From: Karalla daura | Taxonomy: Eukaryota > Chordata > Actinopteri > Chaetodontiformes > Leiognathidae | Direction: 5' to 3' | DNA length: 64,000 bases | NCBI GenBank assembly: GCA_029224185.1 | Contig: CM055196.1 | Coordinates: 18,626,509-18,690,508, forward strand | Shown here: piece by piece, positions 51,001 to 64,000 of the stretch | Position numbering within the stretch: position 1 is the stretch's first letter | How the letters are laid out: every line of letters begins with the position of its first letter | Program-made: the position numbers and the translations under genes | The notes under the pieces: model-generated | Told to the model about the DNA's origin: nothing | The model's database searches: none | What the model saw: only the letters and a program-made list of their open reading frames with translations

Positions 51001-54000
51001 AGACATACCTACAGGAGGCACGCGCAGCATCAAGAGCATGTGGGAGAAAGGAAACGTTGGCGGCCCCTCTGAGAGTCCCGCTCCTGCCAACAAGGTGAGG
51101 AAGGAGGAGGAGGAGGAGGAGGAACAGGAGGAGGGTGGAATGAATCCTGGAGGGACTCAGTGTAAAGTGTTTGACGTGTTTGTTTAACCAGGAGCTCGCA
51201 GGTCTCAAAGGCGGCGTGGCCGGACGCATCAACTGCTGGAGGGAGAAGCCTGCGGAGACGTCAGCAGCTCCAGCTGCAGCTCAACCTGCAGCTGCACCTG
51301 CACCTGCACCTGCACCTGCAGCTGCAGCTGCATCACCGGCCACAGCAAAGCCTGCAGTAAGGCCCGACAAATCCCTGACACACACAATTGTAAACGAGAC
51401 ACCAGTGTTACCTCGATGGAGTAATCCCTGGATATTCTGCGCACGCTAATGTGCTCATTTGCACATCGACATGCCAGCCTTTTGTTGGCTGTGTTCTTCA
51501 CGTCCCAGCTCCAACCCTGGGAGGGAGAAGCTGCTCGCTGGAGTCTAGTGACACCACATGGATGGATCACTCAACAACATCTGCAAACAAAGCCCCCCCC
51601 CAAAAAAACCCCAAACATCCCCAAGCTGCCAAAAGGCCCCTATGGGTTAGGCTTTATGTGATGTGAAAGCTCATTAACATCCAGATGTCCAGCTGCTTGA
51701 TGTTGTGCGGATCTTCCTCATGAGTGCAGAGATTGTAACGTAGTAAAAATACTTCGTAACTGTACATAGGTGCATATATAAAATTGACAGTGGATACTTT
51801 TAACTTTTGCTACAATGATATTTCACACAAATCTGAACTTTGTCCACTAAATTTCTGCACTTCATCCTGTTGCATGTTATCATCACATTGTGCTCTGGAT
51901 TGCCTTGAAATCTGAAGAAACACACTGAGATAAGTTGAGTTGTTGCTGAATATTCCCTGCAGGTCTCTTTATTAAAACATCACAAAGGATATTCGATGTG
52001 AACATACACATTACGTGCACAGATGTTTTAAACCGGTTACATGCTTAGGGAGGATTTTTAATACTTTGAGCAAAAACACGTATTTACTTACATTTAGAAG
52101 TGGCACTTCTACTTTTTAGTCCGTTATTCTCTGCTTATTTACCCTTCAACTCAATTTAAATAGACTCATCAGCACACAGGTTACATTTATTCTTTAAATA
52201 GTGATCTTACTCAAAGCAGCCTACAAAGGTAAAGCCAAGTGCAAGAAAAGAATTTATGCACTCGTCAACAGGAGGTAGCAATAGGAGAAGGTTGAGGAGA
52301 AAGAAGAAGAAGGATAGATTGTTCTTTTTCATACAGTGCGTATTTGAGTACTTCCTCCTCCACTGCCCTTCATGCAACTCTGAGCTGTGGAGTCACTGAC
52401 TGAAGAGACACTCTCATTTTTATTGCATGAAATGTTGAAGATTGTGAAGGTTTGCGTCACATGAAAGTCGAGGGTCCAGATTCCCCTGGAGAGCTGTTAG
52501 AGTAAAGAGATGATCAGTGGTTCTAACGTCACCTGTCAGTGGAGTTAATGCCGTGGCAGAGCCCTGCACGTGTTAAACCAGTGGACGTGAGAGGAATCTC
52601 TCCCCGCCGTCCAACCACAAAGCAGCGAGCAGCAGTTGTGCGTCAAGTGGCCGAATGCCAGCGTGCCTCCTTGCGCAGCACTTTCTACACCTGTCCATTC
52701 ATCAATCACCTCGCCTCTGTCTGAGTCTCGAGATTAAGTTGCAGCTCAAAAGCCAAAACAATACTCGCACCTCTGAGTATTTTCACTCACAGTCACTGTG
52801 TGACTCCATGCTTGAAGTCTCCTTCAAGGGCATCAGGGTCGCGTTTGTCCCTCGCACAGATATACTTAGTCCGTTTCACAATCCTCAGACAAGCAAATAG
52901 ACGCTCAATGATTAATATTGTTTATTTATTGTCGCATGACGTCGATAAGTGGCGCGAGGTCACTTGTAACCGGGTACTTGCTGGACACTGTGTCCTTTTC
53001 TTAAAGTAGGACACCAGCTGCCGATCTCCCCAGGTCTTCTGGAGACATTGCACTATGTCTGCATGCAGTAGCATAGCAGGATGATGTGTGACATTGTTCT
53101 AACGTGAGATTTATGGGCGAGATATCTTTAGCGTCCGAGCGGCCTCGCACCCACTCGTGCTGCAACGCCTCCCCCTGATGGGACCCAGCAGTACAGCAGT
53201 TTAACCATCATCTACTGCACACTGTGTTTTCTCACTGTGGGGTTTAATTCTCCTGTGCTTTTCTGTCCCCTCGTGCTGCCTTTTCCCAGCTTTCCTCATT
53301 CAAACCTTTCCTGCTCTCTACTCTTCAAACTGGTCAAGGTACCATGCTGCACACCCTCTGCTAGGATTACCATTAGCAAATGGTTAGAATAAATAAGAAT
53401 GGAGGCAAATATATTACATTTCGGTGAGAGTTAACTTAGGATACCAGAAATTTCACAGCATAGTTACAGTACATAGTACATGCAGTACATAGTACAACAG
53501 AAATGTGAACACTGCAAAGACCGGAAGTGCAGTTAGAAACTGTGCAATGACATTTGGCGTATTTATTATTCACATCACTGGTTTTATGCCTGCCTTATTA
53601 TTTTTTATGACTATGTCATGTTGTTAAATATTGTTTGAATCATTAACCGATGATGCTCTCAATTTTATTATCGAAATAACAGACAGAACAAAAGAAACAT
53701 ACACTAATATTTTACATAAAAAACAAAACATCTTGAGATTTGTTGGGCTTCTTACAGTATTTCAGGTTATCAATTCACCCATCTTACCTGCTTTTTCACA
53801 TATGAATCGCCACACAAATTACTGGTTCTTCCTTGTCCTCATTCATTTTTTGTTACAGGATGTGAAACCAGGTGACACCGGTGCCAAACGTGGATTGTGG
53901 GAAGCCAAGAAAGGCTCTGCTACGCCCGGCAAGGTAACACACACAGCCCTCTCCTGCAGTAAATGGGCAGATGTTTTTGTTTACTAGGACTGACTGTGAC

Positions 54001-54039
54001 ATGGCTCTCTCCATTTGCTCCATTCAGTTCACCAGATAG
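42091..54039 (+). CDS. cald1: Caldesmon, long muscle-type form
   Basis: Actin-, tropomyosin- and calmodulin-binding regulator of smooth-muscle and non-muscle thin filaments. Coding exons: 42091-42164, 44860-44988, 45926-46235, 46828-46863, 46939-47649, 47751-47786, 47877-47944, 48371-48617, 48791-48916, 49783-49826, 49924-50002, 50963-51094, 51192-51356, 53859-53933, 54028-54039. They give 747 residues (human long form 793). The N-terminus MDDDFDRRMELRRQRREQ is the myosin-binding start. EEEARERRRRAREER and ALLERLAKREERRQQR follow. The 237-residue exon at 46939 is nearly all Glu, Lys and Arg and corresponds to the central helix of h-caldesmon. The tropomyosin/actin region has ELEELKRKREERRK and EKAEFLSKSAQK. 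The calmodulin-binding tryptophan motifs are KSMWEKGNV and KRGLWEAKKG. The predicted protein ends GSATPGKFTR, unlike the mammalian tail, so the last 12-bp exon is the least certain. Skipping the large exon would give a short non-muscle form. The start lies in an exon beginning at 42061. Confidence 0.92.
47092..47283 (+). repeat. Four tandem 48-bp units in the caldesmon helix exon
   Basis: Units at 47092, 47140, 47188 and 47236 each begin GAAATGGA and encode 16 residues starting EMEEKL. The first three continue R(L/I)EEEEKQ, and the fourth is more diverged. They are part of a longer Glu/Lys/Arg-rich single-helix region running to 47649. Confidence 0.9.
48332..48365 (+). repeat. GT microsatellite beside a caldesmon acceptor
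   Basis: A GT run with one interruption that ends five bases before the acceptor of the exon at 48371, so it serves as part of the upstream splice region. Confidence 0.9.
51270..51335 (+). repeat. CCTGCA-type hexamer repeat coding for Ala/Pro in caldesmon
   Basis: Repeated CTGCAC and CTGCAG units inside the exon at 51192-51356 encode an APAPAP and poly-Ala stretch near the C-terminal actin-binding region. This segment is absent from the mammalian protein as I know it and is probably length-variable. Confidence 0.75.
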
Positions 54040-57000
54040 ACAGGTCAAACAGGTAACCTACAGATATGTGCCAGCGTTGCTCAATGCATGAAACACCATC
54101 GCAGAGTGATTGATCTTTGTGACGTGAACACGGTTTTTATGAGGACACAACACACATTCATTTGGGTCAGTGTTGTCACATTGGGCAGGTTCAATCAATT
54201 TGTGCTATTTCTACTGAAATTGGGCAGATATGTACTACTAAAAATGTAGCTGCTATTCATACTGCTATTTATATTTCAGACATAATGAGTTCAGCTATGT
54301 TCTTTTGCATCTGTCTGCCTCTGCTCAGCACATAACTAATAGAAAACAAACCTGATGTCAGCTCTTCACAGCTAAGACCCTCTCATGTCTGTCGAATGTG
54401 GCGACACTGTCAGCACTGTTTGCTTCTTAGTCATAATTATTTACAGCCTGACACAGGGTTTAACATCAGAGACCAGGCAGATGTCATGAAGTTATCATGT
54501 TGTGTGCCATTTTCATTATGTGAAAGGTAAGGACGTGTAACTTTTTGGAATGGCACAGAAGGATCTTTTTGTCTCTGTATGACAAAAAAAAAAGAATATA
54601 TTTAATTATTTTCATGTCTAACTTTTTAGTCTGATATGATCATTACAATTTTAATTGTGAAAATGGCAGCCCTTGGCACACATCTCTACTGTAATGTTAT
54701 ACACTGTATTGTTTACTGTATATGCATCGCTATGCTATGCTATGTATTGGTTCCCACACTGACTTTGAGGACATGAATAGCGTTCCTCCCCTTTGATGTG
54801 GTTCTTCAGTGTGGGTCTCTTTCATACACGAATGCAATCTATATTTTGTTGCAGGATGTTTTCACTGCATTGTGCACAGCTTATTTCCTTCAAACCAGAA
54901 TAGATGTTACATTACAGCCAGGAACCTGCGGCTGGTAGCATGGGGTTATATCTGAATGGTGGCTGTTAATGGTTGTGCAAACCGAAGGGTCACTTTTATC
55001 TTTGATGCAGGATTTCTTGATGTGTGATGTGTGTTGTGTGTTGCCGTAACAATGTCTGATATGTGAGGGTGAGGCGAGGGAACACCCTTCATCCATCTTT
55101 GGATGTAAAAGGACATTTACGTATTATGTACTTCAGTCATACCATTCTCACTATCATGTCCCCTTGTTTGACTTTATCTAATGACTAAAACGATTCCCAT
55201 GAGCAAGATATTTGACTTTAATTTGCCATATCTATTCACTCGTGTGCATTTTTCTCCTCATTATTCATTGTTTACAGCTTGCAGTTGGAGTCAGGAGCAA
55301 GTTTCGCTAATGGTAAGTGTGGTTAAATTCACCCGTGCACATTCACACTTGAACTCAAGTAAAAGGTCTGTGATTCTTCATGGTTTAAACAACTATTTTA
55401 TATACCTGGATTCACCAAATTTGCTTCTGTATAGGGATTATCTGATTCTGTACTAATCCAGAAAAAAACAACATATGATAAAAGATTGTCTTAAGGTGTC
55501 TTTCTTCTGTGTGATTTCTACATTTTCCCTGAAAGTCTCTTGACAAGGGCATGTAAATCCAAAATTACCCAACAGCTTAAAGGCATAGCCCAATATTAAG
55601 CTGGACAACAACCAACCAGACACAGTGCAGTGGTAAAAAAATGACTTTTATCACCTCTTTAGCAAACAAACCATCTGTCTGTTTAATTAATACTAACACT
55701 GAAGTGTAAAGAATTGCCAAGATAGACAAATAAGACCAGGAGGTTAAACAAGTGTTGGTATCTTGACTCTTGCTTACAATTTATCTTCATTACTGAGTAT
55801 TTCTACTTCACTGAGGGACAGCACACTTCTGCTATCTCTGACTGAAATGTGAGCACGATGCCTGTTGAACCGGTATTTATTGTGACTGGTCCTGAGGGAG
55901 GTATAGTTCACATGAAGCGTGTTTGTCCTTCAAAAACACTTTCTGAACTATGGCGGTCACACCGTGACTGATTTATCGCCCACTACGGACTCGTAACCAC
56001 TGCACCTCCCCGACTCCCTTTGTGCCAGATGAGCTGCTCTCTGTAAATCAAATCTGCTGTTGGGGATTTTTGGGCATGGGCTCAGCTCTGTGGCACTGCG
56101 GTCTAAAGTTAAAAAAAGGCCTCACCCTGACCTTGTTTCCCTGTATAAAGAACCTTGCAGACTCCTGGGATGGCTGTCGTGTCTGCGCGGTGCACTGTTC
56201 ACCCGGTGCCACCTGGGCCGTCCCATGCCAGGCTGGGTGTCGGGAATACCACAGTGCAGCTGCTTGATTTTCACATTACAACCGACTGCAGGGGAGGATT
56301 ACTAACCGTTTAAGTAGCAAACCAGGGCTCGATCGCCAGGCTTACTCACTCAGTGCCGATGATAAAGAGCTAAAGTGCGTATCATATCCCTCAAGTCTGA
56401 GATCTAATCCCGTCTTTCCTCCTCGTGCTCGAACTTCACCCCGCCCCCCGCCCCGACTCCAGCCTCCCACACCCGTCGTCCAGCCAAATGCTTCAACAAT
56501 AGCAGTGGAAAAGTGTTTGTCGAGTGTCGGCTTCGACCCTAAATAGCGGCCCTCGTTTGTAACCTCCCCGCGTCTTCATCCGAAATAGACCGCAGAGGAA
56601 TGGAGCAAAGGGCAGATGACAACGTTACAGCTTTCAATCAAACGAAAAGTCCTGGCATCGACTGCGGGGTGTGTGTGTGTCAGGGAGGCATAACCACACA
56701 TGGAGCACACTGAAGTATGGATATGAAAGCTTTGATTAACTGCTCCGGGACTAATCTTATTTAACACCCAATAAATTTTGATTAGTTAAGCAGGTTTAAA
56801 AGACAGAGGCATTGATTAATAAATCATTAATGGCTTCCTTTCTTTCTCTATTAGCAGGTGTGAGGCCATAACCTTCGACATCCCTATTTAAAACGAGCTG
56901 TACCTGACCAAACACACGGCTCTGCTACTCTATGTGCATGTCCATTTCCTGTCAGTGTTCCTGCATCAAAGTCCTCCAGTGATTTCTTTCTTTTCTCTTT

Positions 57001-58770
57001 GCACTGTCTCCAAGTCTCCGACTATGTCAGTTTTTAGGACGAAGCAACATTATTCAGTTCTTAAAATGTTTTTTGTGTAGCATCCAAGGTTGTATTAAGG
57101 TTGCTCCTAACAAATTTCAAGTGTCTCAATACTTTATGCTATATTGTTTTGAAGCCACGCTAATGCTGTGTAGGCCTGTTAGTGATGTATTGCCCGATAG
57201 ATTAACTAATAGTGAACATCTGTGTTTTATTGTCGTACACACTCACTGCTTTTTGGGATGAAAGTCACTATTTTGACTATTTTGACTGATAAACGAGACT
57301 GTTAATGTCTGACTCGCAGCTCACATCTAAACAGTTCCAATAAACTGCCAAGAAGTCAGGTGGCTGATTAACCGGTACAGGATTGATCACTCTTTGTGAA
57401 GGATATATAGATGATAACTAATGGCTTTATGAATGGGGATAAGTCATTACTAAGAGCTGGTTTACGGTTGCTTTGGGGTCAATGGTGTCGCCATTTGAAA
57501 TGTTCCAATAATGATCAAGCATCTTGGGTATTAAATCTCTATAACATCCACCCAGAGCCTCCAGCAGAGCATCTCCAAAATACAGCACATCATACAGACA
57601 TCAGCAGCTTCATATTCTCATTGGTTTATATTATTATATAAACCATTTATTATTATTATATTGGAGCTGCCATGTCGAGATGAATTTTCATGGATTCTGG
57701 CCACTGGTCCTAAAACAAACACAGACACCATTATGTAAACCATTTTGTCTTTTGGGACAGTTCTGTGTGATGGTGGGTATGACCTCAACAGTATTGGTGC
57801 TTCCCTAACTAACAAGTGTTTCTATACACTTAAACGAGGTGTAGATAGGTAAGTAGGTGGGTAAACAGACATCTCTTTGACACAGAGCCTACAGCTAACA
57901 ATAGTTCTGAACAATGGTTATGTTATTGTTGCAGTAGTGGTACAACTCAGAATTGAACTGTTTTGGTTTTTCATTTCCGCATGGACACAGGTAAACACAG
58001 CTGGCTCTGTAATCTGACAGAAATCCTGATTGATCACAGATCTATTGAAAAATAAAAGTTAATTTGATAGCTAAAGGCATAGTTAGAATTAGACAATATT
58101 TGTTTTTATTACATCTCTTATTAATTAGTTAGTGTAATATATAATCGCAGAAAATTATTCAAATTTTATAAATCCTGAATGAAAGACTAGCACCTCAGAC
58201 CAAATGTTATATGTGGTTCAAAAGCTCTGCCTACATCACCTGGGTTCATTAGCTTATTTAGCCTGTGGCAGGTGAAAGCGAATCCAATGACTGTGTTTTA
58301 GAGACTCAAACGAGGTCTATGAATATTTATCTGCTGTGACACCCATTCAGGCAAAATCTGTTCATAAGAGGGTTAAAGATGCTCGCCCAGCATCAGTTTA
58401 CATGCCACTGACTGTTGTTTATTTGCCATACTGTACCAGTTCAAACACACACTCTGTTTTAATGCCTGTAATTAACTTAACACCAATACAGTCCTTGTTG
58501 TCATCGATTACTTTGTTCAATTGTTTTGAATCAGTCACTGTTTGTCCCTGCTCCAGCAATAAAAAAAAAGCAAAAAGAAAAACTGTTATGTTGTTTTGGT
58601 TTTCACTGCAGTGAGGATATGTTGCCTCATGTCCTTCCTAATGACTCCAGGAATTATGGAGTGCTGAAACCGGAGTGGCTGGTGAAAGCTTGAATGGATA
58701 TATGACATTTTACCAGGGCGGGAAGGTACCTGCAAAATGTGTGAGTGTGTGTGTGAGGGAGAAAGGGAGA
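54040..58770. other. 3' region of cald1 and spacer before the troponin T gene
   Basis: The left part should be the 3' untranslated region of caldesmon. I did not find a convincing polyadenylation site. No other coding exon, RNA gene or clear mobile element is recognised. The short open frames here have no family signal. Confidence 0.5.
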
Positions 58771-58774
58771 GCTG

Positions 58775-58928
58775 CAGCTGTCTAACAATAGACTGAGCAG
58801 CCATAGGGCGCTGCAGTCACATGAGGAAACAGGGCTGGACTATGTATCCTTGATGCTCAACCTGTTCATGAACTTCAAGGAGCTGAAGTCTGACGTTCGT
58901 CTCTGAGCTCCCTCTGTCTGGGCTACAG
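58775..58928 (+). promoter_or_regulatory. Putative promoter and noncoding first exon of the troponin T gene
   Basis: An E-box CAGCTG at 58775-58780 is followed by CTAACAATAG at 58782-58791, one mismatch from a MEF2 site. A noncoding exon ends at 58928 before GTAAGA. E-box plus MEF2 pairing is common in skeletal-muscle genes. The transcription start is not defined, and no clear TATA box is seen. Confidence 0.45.
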
Positions 58929-59715
58929 GTAAGAACTCCCTTAAATCAGCCCTGAAACTTCAAATCAAAGCCGTGTTCGGTCCAGAATTACAACTAGATG
59001 CCTTCTAAAAATACCTGATTGATAGTGTTATTGTCATTTTTTTTATTGTGTCCAATGCCTGCTGAGATCTTCACATTCATAGCAGTCTAGATTTCCACTA
59101 AATGTGACCGAGTTGCATTCATAACCTCTCACACAAATTTTAACCTGAACAGAATATTTATAGAGTAATAAACCTTGATTTACTGTGTCTATGTACATTG
59201 GCTAAACACTGTCGTATAGCACAAGGTAGGTGGATTAATTTCACTGCAGTATTTCCATTTAGTCAGAAACTGAGTATATCTACTCATTAAAAAGTTTTTA
59301 GTTTTTTACTTCATTAAAAAACAGGAAAAGATACTTTTATGTCACTTTCTATTTTTCTAGCCTTTCGCCAAACCTCTCATCAAATTCTAAGTTTACATAC
59401 AAAACAGTACACATTTCTTTATAATAAACATCATTCAAATACATCATTAGATGAACATAACGTATATACATATATACATAACCAAAAAAACTCTGATTCT
59501 TCATTTTTCTGCCAATATTTATTACGCTATTGTATTTAAAAGTGTATTGAATCTTCAACGCGTAGGTAGTAGAATTGGAAATTTTAGTGTGTCAAATCTT
59601 TTCACTGTGCCAACAGACTTTTGGATCTGTGCTCTGTTGTTTGATGATCAGTTATATTTGTTGGTCTAAAAATAGACTAATAGGGATCCATTTTGCAGAG
59701 CTCATCCATAACAAA

Positions 59716-62668
59716 ATGTCTGACACAGAAGATGTCATGGAGGAGGAGACTCAGTATGTATTCCCATATTTTCAGATTGAGGAACAATTAAATCATGTTT
59801 GATTTTATAACAGAAATGATTAATATTTATATATTTGTTCCTTTTCCTTTTGTCAATGCTGTTCTTCTGAAGGGATGATGAGTCAAAGCCAAAGCCAAAG
59901 TAAGCGTCACTCCTATGATTTAGTAATTCATGTACACTTTTTGGCAGCTTTTACAATAATTAACTGTAATTAACTTTCACAGGTTCATGTCAAATATCTC
60001 TGCCCCAAAGATCCCTGATGGCGAAAAAGTGGATTTTGATGTGAGTCCATGTCTTAAAACGCCTCATCACTGATGGGAACTGGTATTTGGATCAGATATG
60101 ACAATACAAAACAGATGGCTTCTAATCACGTCTAAGGCTTTTTCTGGTGGCAGGACATCCACAGGAAGCGTCAGGAGAAGGATCTTGCAGAGCTGCAGTC
60201 TCTGATCGAGGCTCACTTCATCCAGAGGAAGAAGGAGGAAGAGGAGCTCATTGCCCTCGTTAACAGAATTGTGAGTGTGACAGAGGATGAGGAATCACGC
60301 TGGTTGAGATTGATGGGTCGAAATCATCTCAATCTAATCTGAATCTCCCTCGCAGGAGAAACGCAGAGCTGAGAGAGCTGAACAGCAGAGGGTCCGGGCT
60401 GAGAGGGAGAAGGAGCGACAGGCCAGGCTGGCGGTAAAAAGCCACATCTTACTCAGTACGGTGTACCAGACAACATGATGGCATCCTGAATGACTGATAT
60501 GTGCTGCTCACAGGAGGAGAAGGAGCGCAAGGAGATGGAGGAGCAGCGCAAGAAGCACGATGACGACGCCAAGAAGAAGAAGGCTCTGTCCAACATGTCT
60601 CAACAGTACAGCGCCGGGCAGAAGGTCACTGAACTCCTCCTGGACTTCATTTCAATTCAGATCAATATCAACTTCATCTTAAGAACCAATTCAAAACAAT
60701 TGTTAAGTCAAGACAGTGTTCACTTAGAGCAAATCTGCATGAAACTCTTTAATGAATAGAAATAAATAAACAGATTCCAGCAAATCCTTCTTTAGGAGAC
60801 AGCAGCAAGGAAAACTTCCTATTAACAGGGAGGAACCAGGAGCAGAATGTGATGCATGTGACAAATAACCATTTGTTCTGATCCCTGAAGTTTGAAGATT
60901 CTCACATTTCTGCTGGTACCTGAACGCCCCTAGTTACTAGGTTGGTACCCTGGTGGCACCTTGGGTGGCCCATCAGATTTCAGGGATGAAAGCACCAGTG
61001 GCAAACTGATGACATATGAACACAACCTGCAAACCACCCAATTAAACAGTGGTAGAAAAGTGGTGGCCACTTTTTAGTTTAGAAAATGGGAACCTAAAAC
61101 ATCACTGTGAACTCATTTAACTACAAAGCAAGACATGATGTAGTATGAAATACATCCATCCATTACCTGCTTTATACCCAATGATGTTCATATATGGTGA
61201 AGGCAATACGTTCATCCTGGATATGTCGTCAGTCTGTTGCAGAGCACACATACCTAGGGGCCATTTAAAGTCTCCACCTGATCTAAACACACGTTTTTTT
61301 ACTCTAGGAACCCGTGCACACACAGGGAGATCGTGCAAACTCAACACAGTGTGTCACTCAAAATGGGACGTGAACTAGTGACCTTGCTGTGAAGCAGCTG
61401 CACTGACCACTGCGCCACAATGAGGCCTAGATTAAACACTGTCTGCATTAAATGTCATAAACCAAAGCTATTTGAGGAAAACATCTAGACCCGGTCACTG
61501 AGTAACATGATGATTTTGAAAGCAAGTAGTTTGAAATCATCCTCTAATGGTAAATGATAACAATACCAGAATATGTGAGAGTCCATCAGTGAATTAACAA
61601 AGGGAATTTCATCCTTAAGGTATCACAAAGGTAGCAGATTACACATCCATTAATGTCCAAGATTACATTGTCTTTGACATGAATATCCTTTATCTGCTGA
61701 ACTCAGAACGAGAGCCGAAGAGGAGCCAAGAAACAAACCGAGAGGGAGAAAAAGAAGAAGATCTTGGCCGACCGCAAGAAGCCTCTCAACGTTGATCACC
61801 TGGGCGAGGACAAGTTGAAGTACGACAGAGCAGTGCACGCTTTCCCATCCTCTCCTACACAGTGGAGCTGAATAAACTCTGACCGCTGCTTTGTGATTCA
61901 GGGAGAAGGCCAACGAGCTGTGGCAGTGGCTGATGGGGCTTGAGGCTGAGAAATTCGATCTCAGCGAGAAGCTCAAAAGACAGAAGTACGACGTAAGTCA
62001 CCAAACACAGCTGGAGGGTCTAGCTTTCTGATGTCAAGCTCTGTCAGCGCCTTCTACTGGACGTGTCAGGTACTCGACAGGCGCTCTCACACTTTCATTT
62101 GTCTCCGCAGATCAACCAGCTTCTTGCCCGAGTGCAGGACCACCAGAGGTGAGTGTATAAATCTCCTGACACTTCACTATCAGAGGGAAAGGAAGAGGCA
62201 CAGCTTCTTTGTCGATTTCCCTCCAACATTCTTTCTGACCTTTCTAAATTGCTTTTCTCTTCACCACTATTATAATGCGACAAGGGTTTATCCAAGAGTC
62301 AGCACTTAGACTTATACTTTGGACACTAAAGTTATTCCAACAATAAATGCATGGATTACAGGTATTCTACAATCACCTTAATCACAGAAATTTGCATTTA
62401 TATCACACGGTTGCAATTCCAGTTGCAGATGCAAATTCTTGCAGATATTTATTTACCATTGTTTGACAGCATCCTTCTACAACTGCAACACCTAAAACTT
62501 CTGAGAACTAGATACATTTATTTAAAAAAAGTTGCTGCATGTCGTTTAGTTGTTGCCTTTATCTTAACCATCAATTCCAAGCGTAGACATAACCCTGCTA
62601 TAATGTCCTTGCTCCATTTCAGCGCCAAAGGTCGCGGCAAGGGCAAGATGGGCGGCCGGCTGAGGTAA
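59716..62668 (+). CDS. Troponin T (striated muscle), paralog class uncertain
   Basis: Tropomyosin-binding subunit that anchors troponin on the thin filament. Coding exons: 59716-59753, 59873-59899, 59983-60040, 60154-60270, 60356-60433, 60514-60624, 61707-61819, 61902-61992, 62111-62148, 62623-62668, giving 238 residues. A short acidic N-terminus (MSDTEDVMEEETQDDE) leads into APKIPDGEKVDFDDIHRKR and EEELIALVNRIEKRRAERAE, the first tropomyosin-binding region. KKQTEREKKKKILADRKK, LNVDHLGEDKL and EKLKRQKYDI form the TnI/TnC-binding arm. It ends KGKMGGRLR where known forms end GGRWK. DDIHRKR.EKDL resembles cardiac TNNT2, while PLNVDHLGEDKL resembles fast TNNT3, so it may be the separate TNNT4 lineage. 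The donor at 60625 (GTCACT) is weak. AATAAA at 62790-62795 is the likely polyadenylation signal. Confidence 0.92.
61149..61430 (+). repeat. Teleost dispersed repeat, copy 5 (nearly full length)
   Basis: It starts CATCCATCCATTACCTGCTTTAT. It ends with CGTGCACACACAGGGAGA, GTGCAAACTCAAC, GTGAACTAGTGACCTTGCTGTG and CACTGACCACTGCGCCAC. This is the complete left-to-right order of the family seen in pieces elsewhere in the window. It lies in the troponin T intron between 60624 and 61707. Confidence 0.8.
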
Positions 62669-63456
62669 AGAGGCGAGGAGACGACGAAGAGGCAGAAAAC
62701 AACACCAGTGACCGGTCCCTGTGTCTGCTATGTGTGTATCCATTGTTCTGTTGCGTTGGATTAAATGTCACTTATCATGGTATGAGAGCAATAAATAAGT
62801 CATCAACATCCACCCTCCTGCCTCTGTTTAAACGGTGCAAATGGCACGTTTGTGTTTTCTCAGCCTCTCTGACATGAATGCACAAATTGAACATTGTTTT
62901 GTAAAGGCTCATTGAATGTGTGTGGGGAAAAAAAAGTGACAAATACAGATCTGGTGATGTAAAATAAACGCTGCTGTAACAGGAGTTATGAGGTAGAGTA
63001 ACAAGGGTGGAGTATTTTATTAATAAAAATATCTAATTTATTTCTTTGGAACAGTCAGCATTTTGTCTACATCTACTAATAAAAAGAGGTGACATGATGC
63101 AGCGTCCACGTGTTGTAGGAGTGGTTTGTTATCTTTAGCTTTAATTCAACTCTACATTAAGAACAGACATTCCTCAGCGAGGCTCCACATAGTGGTGATG
63201 CATAATATTACCTAGACATCCTTTCTTAGTTACATCATCAGAAAAATACAAGAATTCTAGTGCAGCAGGAGCATGTGTGTTGCTGAGGGTCCGGGGTGGG
63301 GAGGCTGATATGTGTTCGCCCCTCTGAGTCTGAGTCTTTACTGTACATTAAAACTAGGTTTTCGATTTACACATATCCACAACAGTGCATTGTAAAGTAG
63401 CTCCTCCTCTGCAGTCTGAGGTGCTGGGTGCAGTGAGGGGAGAGACAGCCAACCCC
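62669..63456. other. Tail-to-tail space between troponin T and dnm1l
   Basis: Holds the 3' untranslated regions of two convergent genes. The AATAAA at 62790 belongs to troponin T. TTTATT motifs near 63015 read as AATAAA on the minus strand and could end dnm1l. No other feature is seen. Confidence 0.6.

Positions 63457-64000
<544 letters not shown>

Overview
This is a teleost fish nuclear genome segment, probably from a spiny-rayed fish. Genes have many short exons with GT-AG introns. Simple repeats and teleost-type dispersed repeats occur throughout, and the gene content is vertebrate: skeletal-muscle troponins, caldesmon, an IL-17 receptor and a dynamin-related protein. No bacterial, viral or CRISPR features were seen. 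All gene models below were built by hand from reading-frame continuity across splice sites and from family recognition. No alignment program was run.

Layout. (1) 534-5467, minus strand: an 18-exon gene for a fused pseudouridine-5'-phosphate glycosidase and pseudouridine kinase. (2) 7075-10653, minus strand: an IL17RA-type receptor with signal peptide, ectodomain, one membrane helix and a SEFIR domain. (3) 13208-28054, plus strand: four complete tandem troponin I genes of 178, 179, 180 and 181 residues. Each sits behind a copy of one promoter cassette (MEF2-type box, a conserved GCCAYTCAC box and a TATA-like box). An antisense tRNA-Ala lies in an intron of copy 2, and a decayed troponin I last exon lies in its first intron. 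(4) 29340-31449, plus strand: bisphosphoglycerate mutase. (5) 42091-54039, plus strand: caldesmon with 15 coding exons, including a large muscle-type repeat exon. (6) 59716-62668, plus strand: troponin T, 238 residues. (7) 63457 to the window end, minus strand: the 3' end of dnm1l (Drp1), running off the right edge.

Much of the window is a thin-filament regulation block: troponin I genes, caldesmon and troponin T in the same orientation, with BPGM inside. BPGM and CALD1 are also neighbours on human 7q33. Troponin I and T genes are paired throughout vertebrates, and in human 11p15.5 the caldesmon-related gene LSP1 lies between TNNI2 and TNNT3. The block is therefore best read as another member of that ancient paralogous set. 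The paralog number (possibly the TNNI4/TNNT4 lineage described outside mammals) cannot be settled without a phylogeny, so those symbols are left blank.

The large gene-free stretches (10.7-13.2 kb, 18.9-21.1 kb, 32.8-42.0 kb, 54.0-58.7 kb) hold dispersed repeats, microsatellites, a short internal telomere-like array and possible alternative caldesmon first exons.
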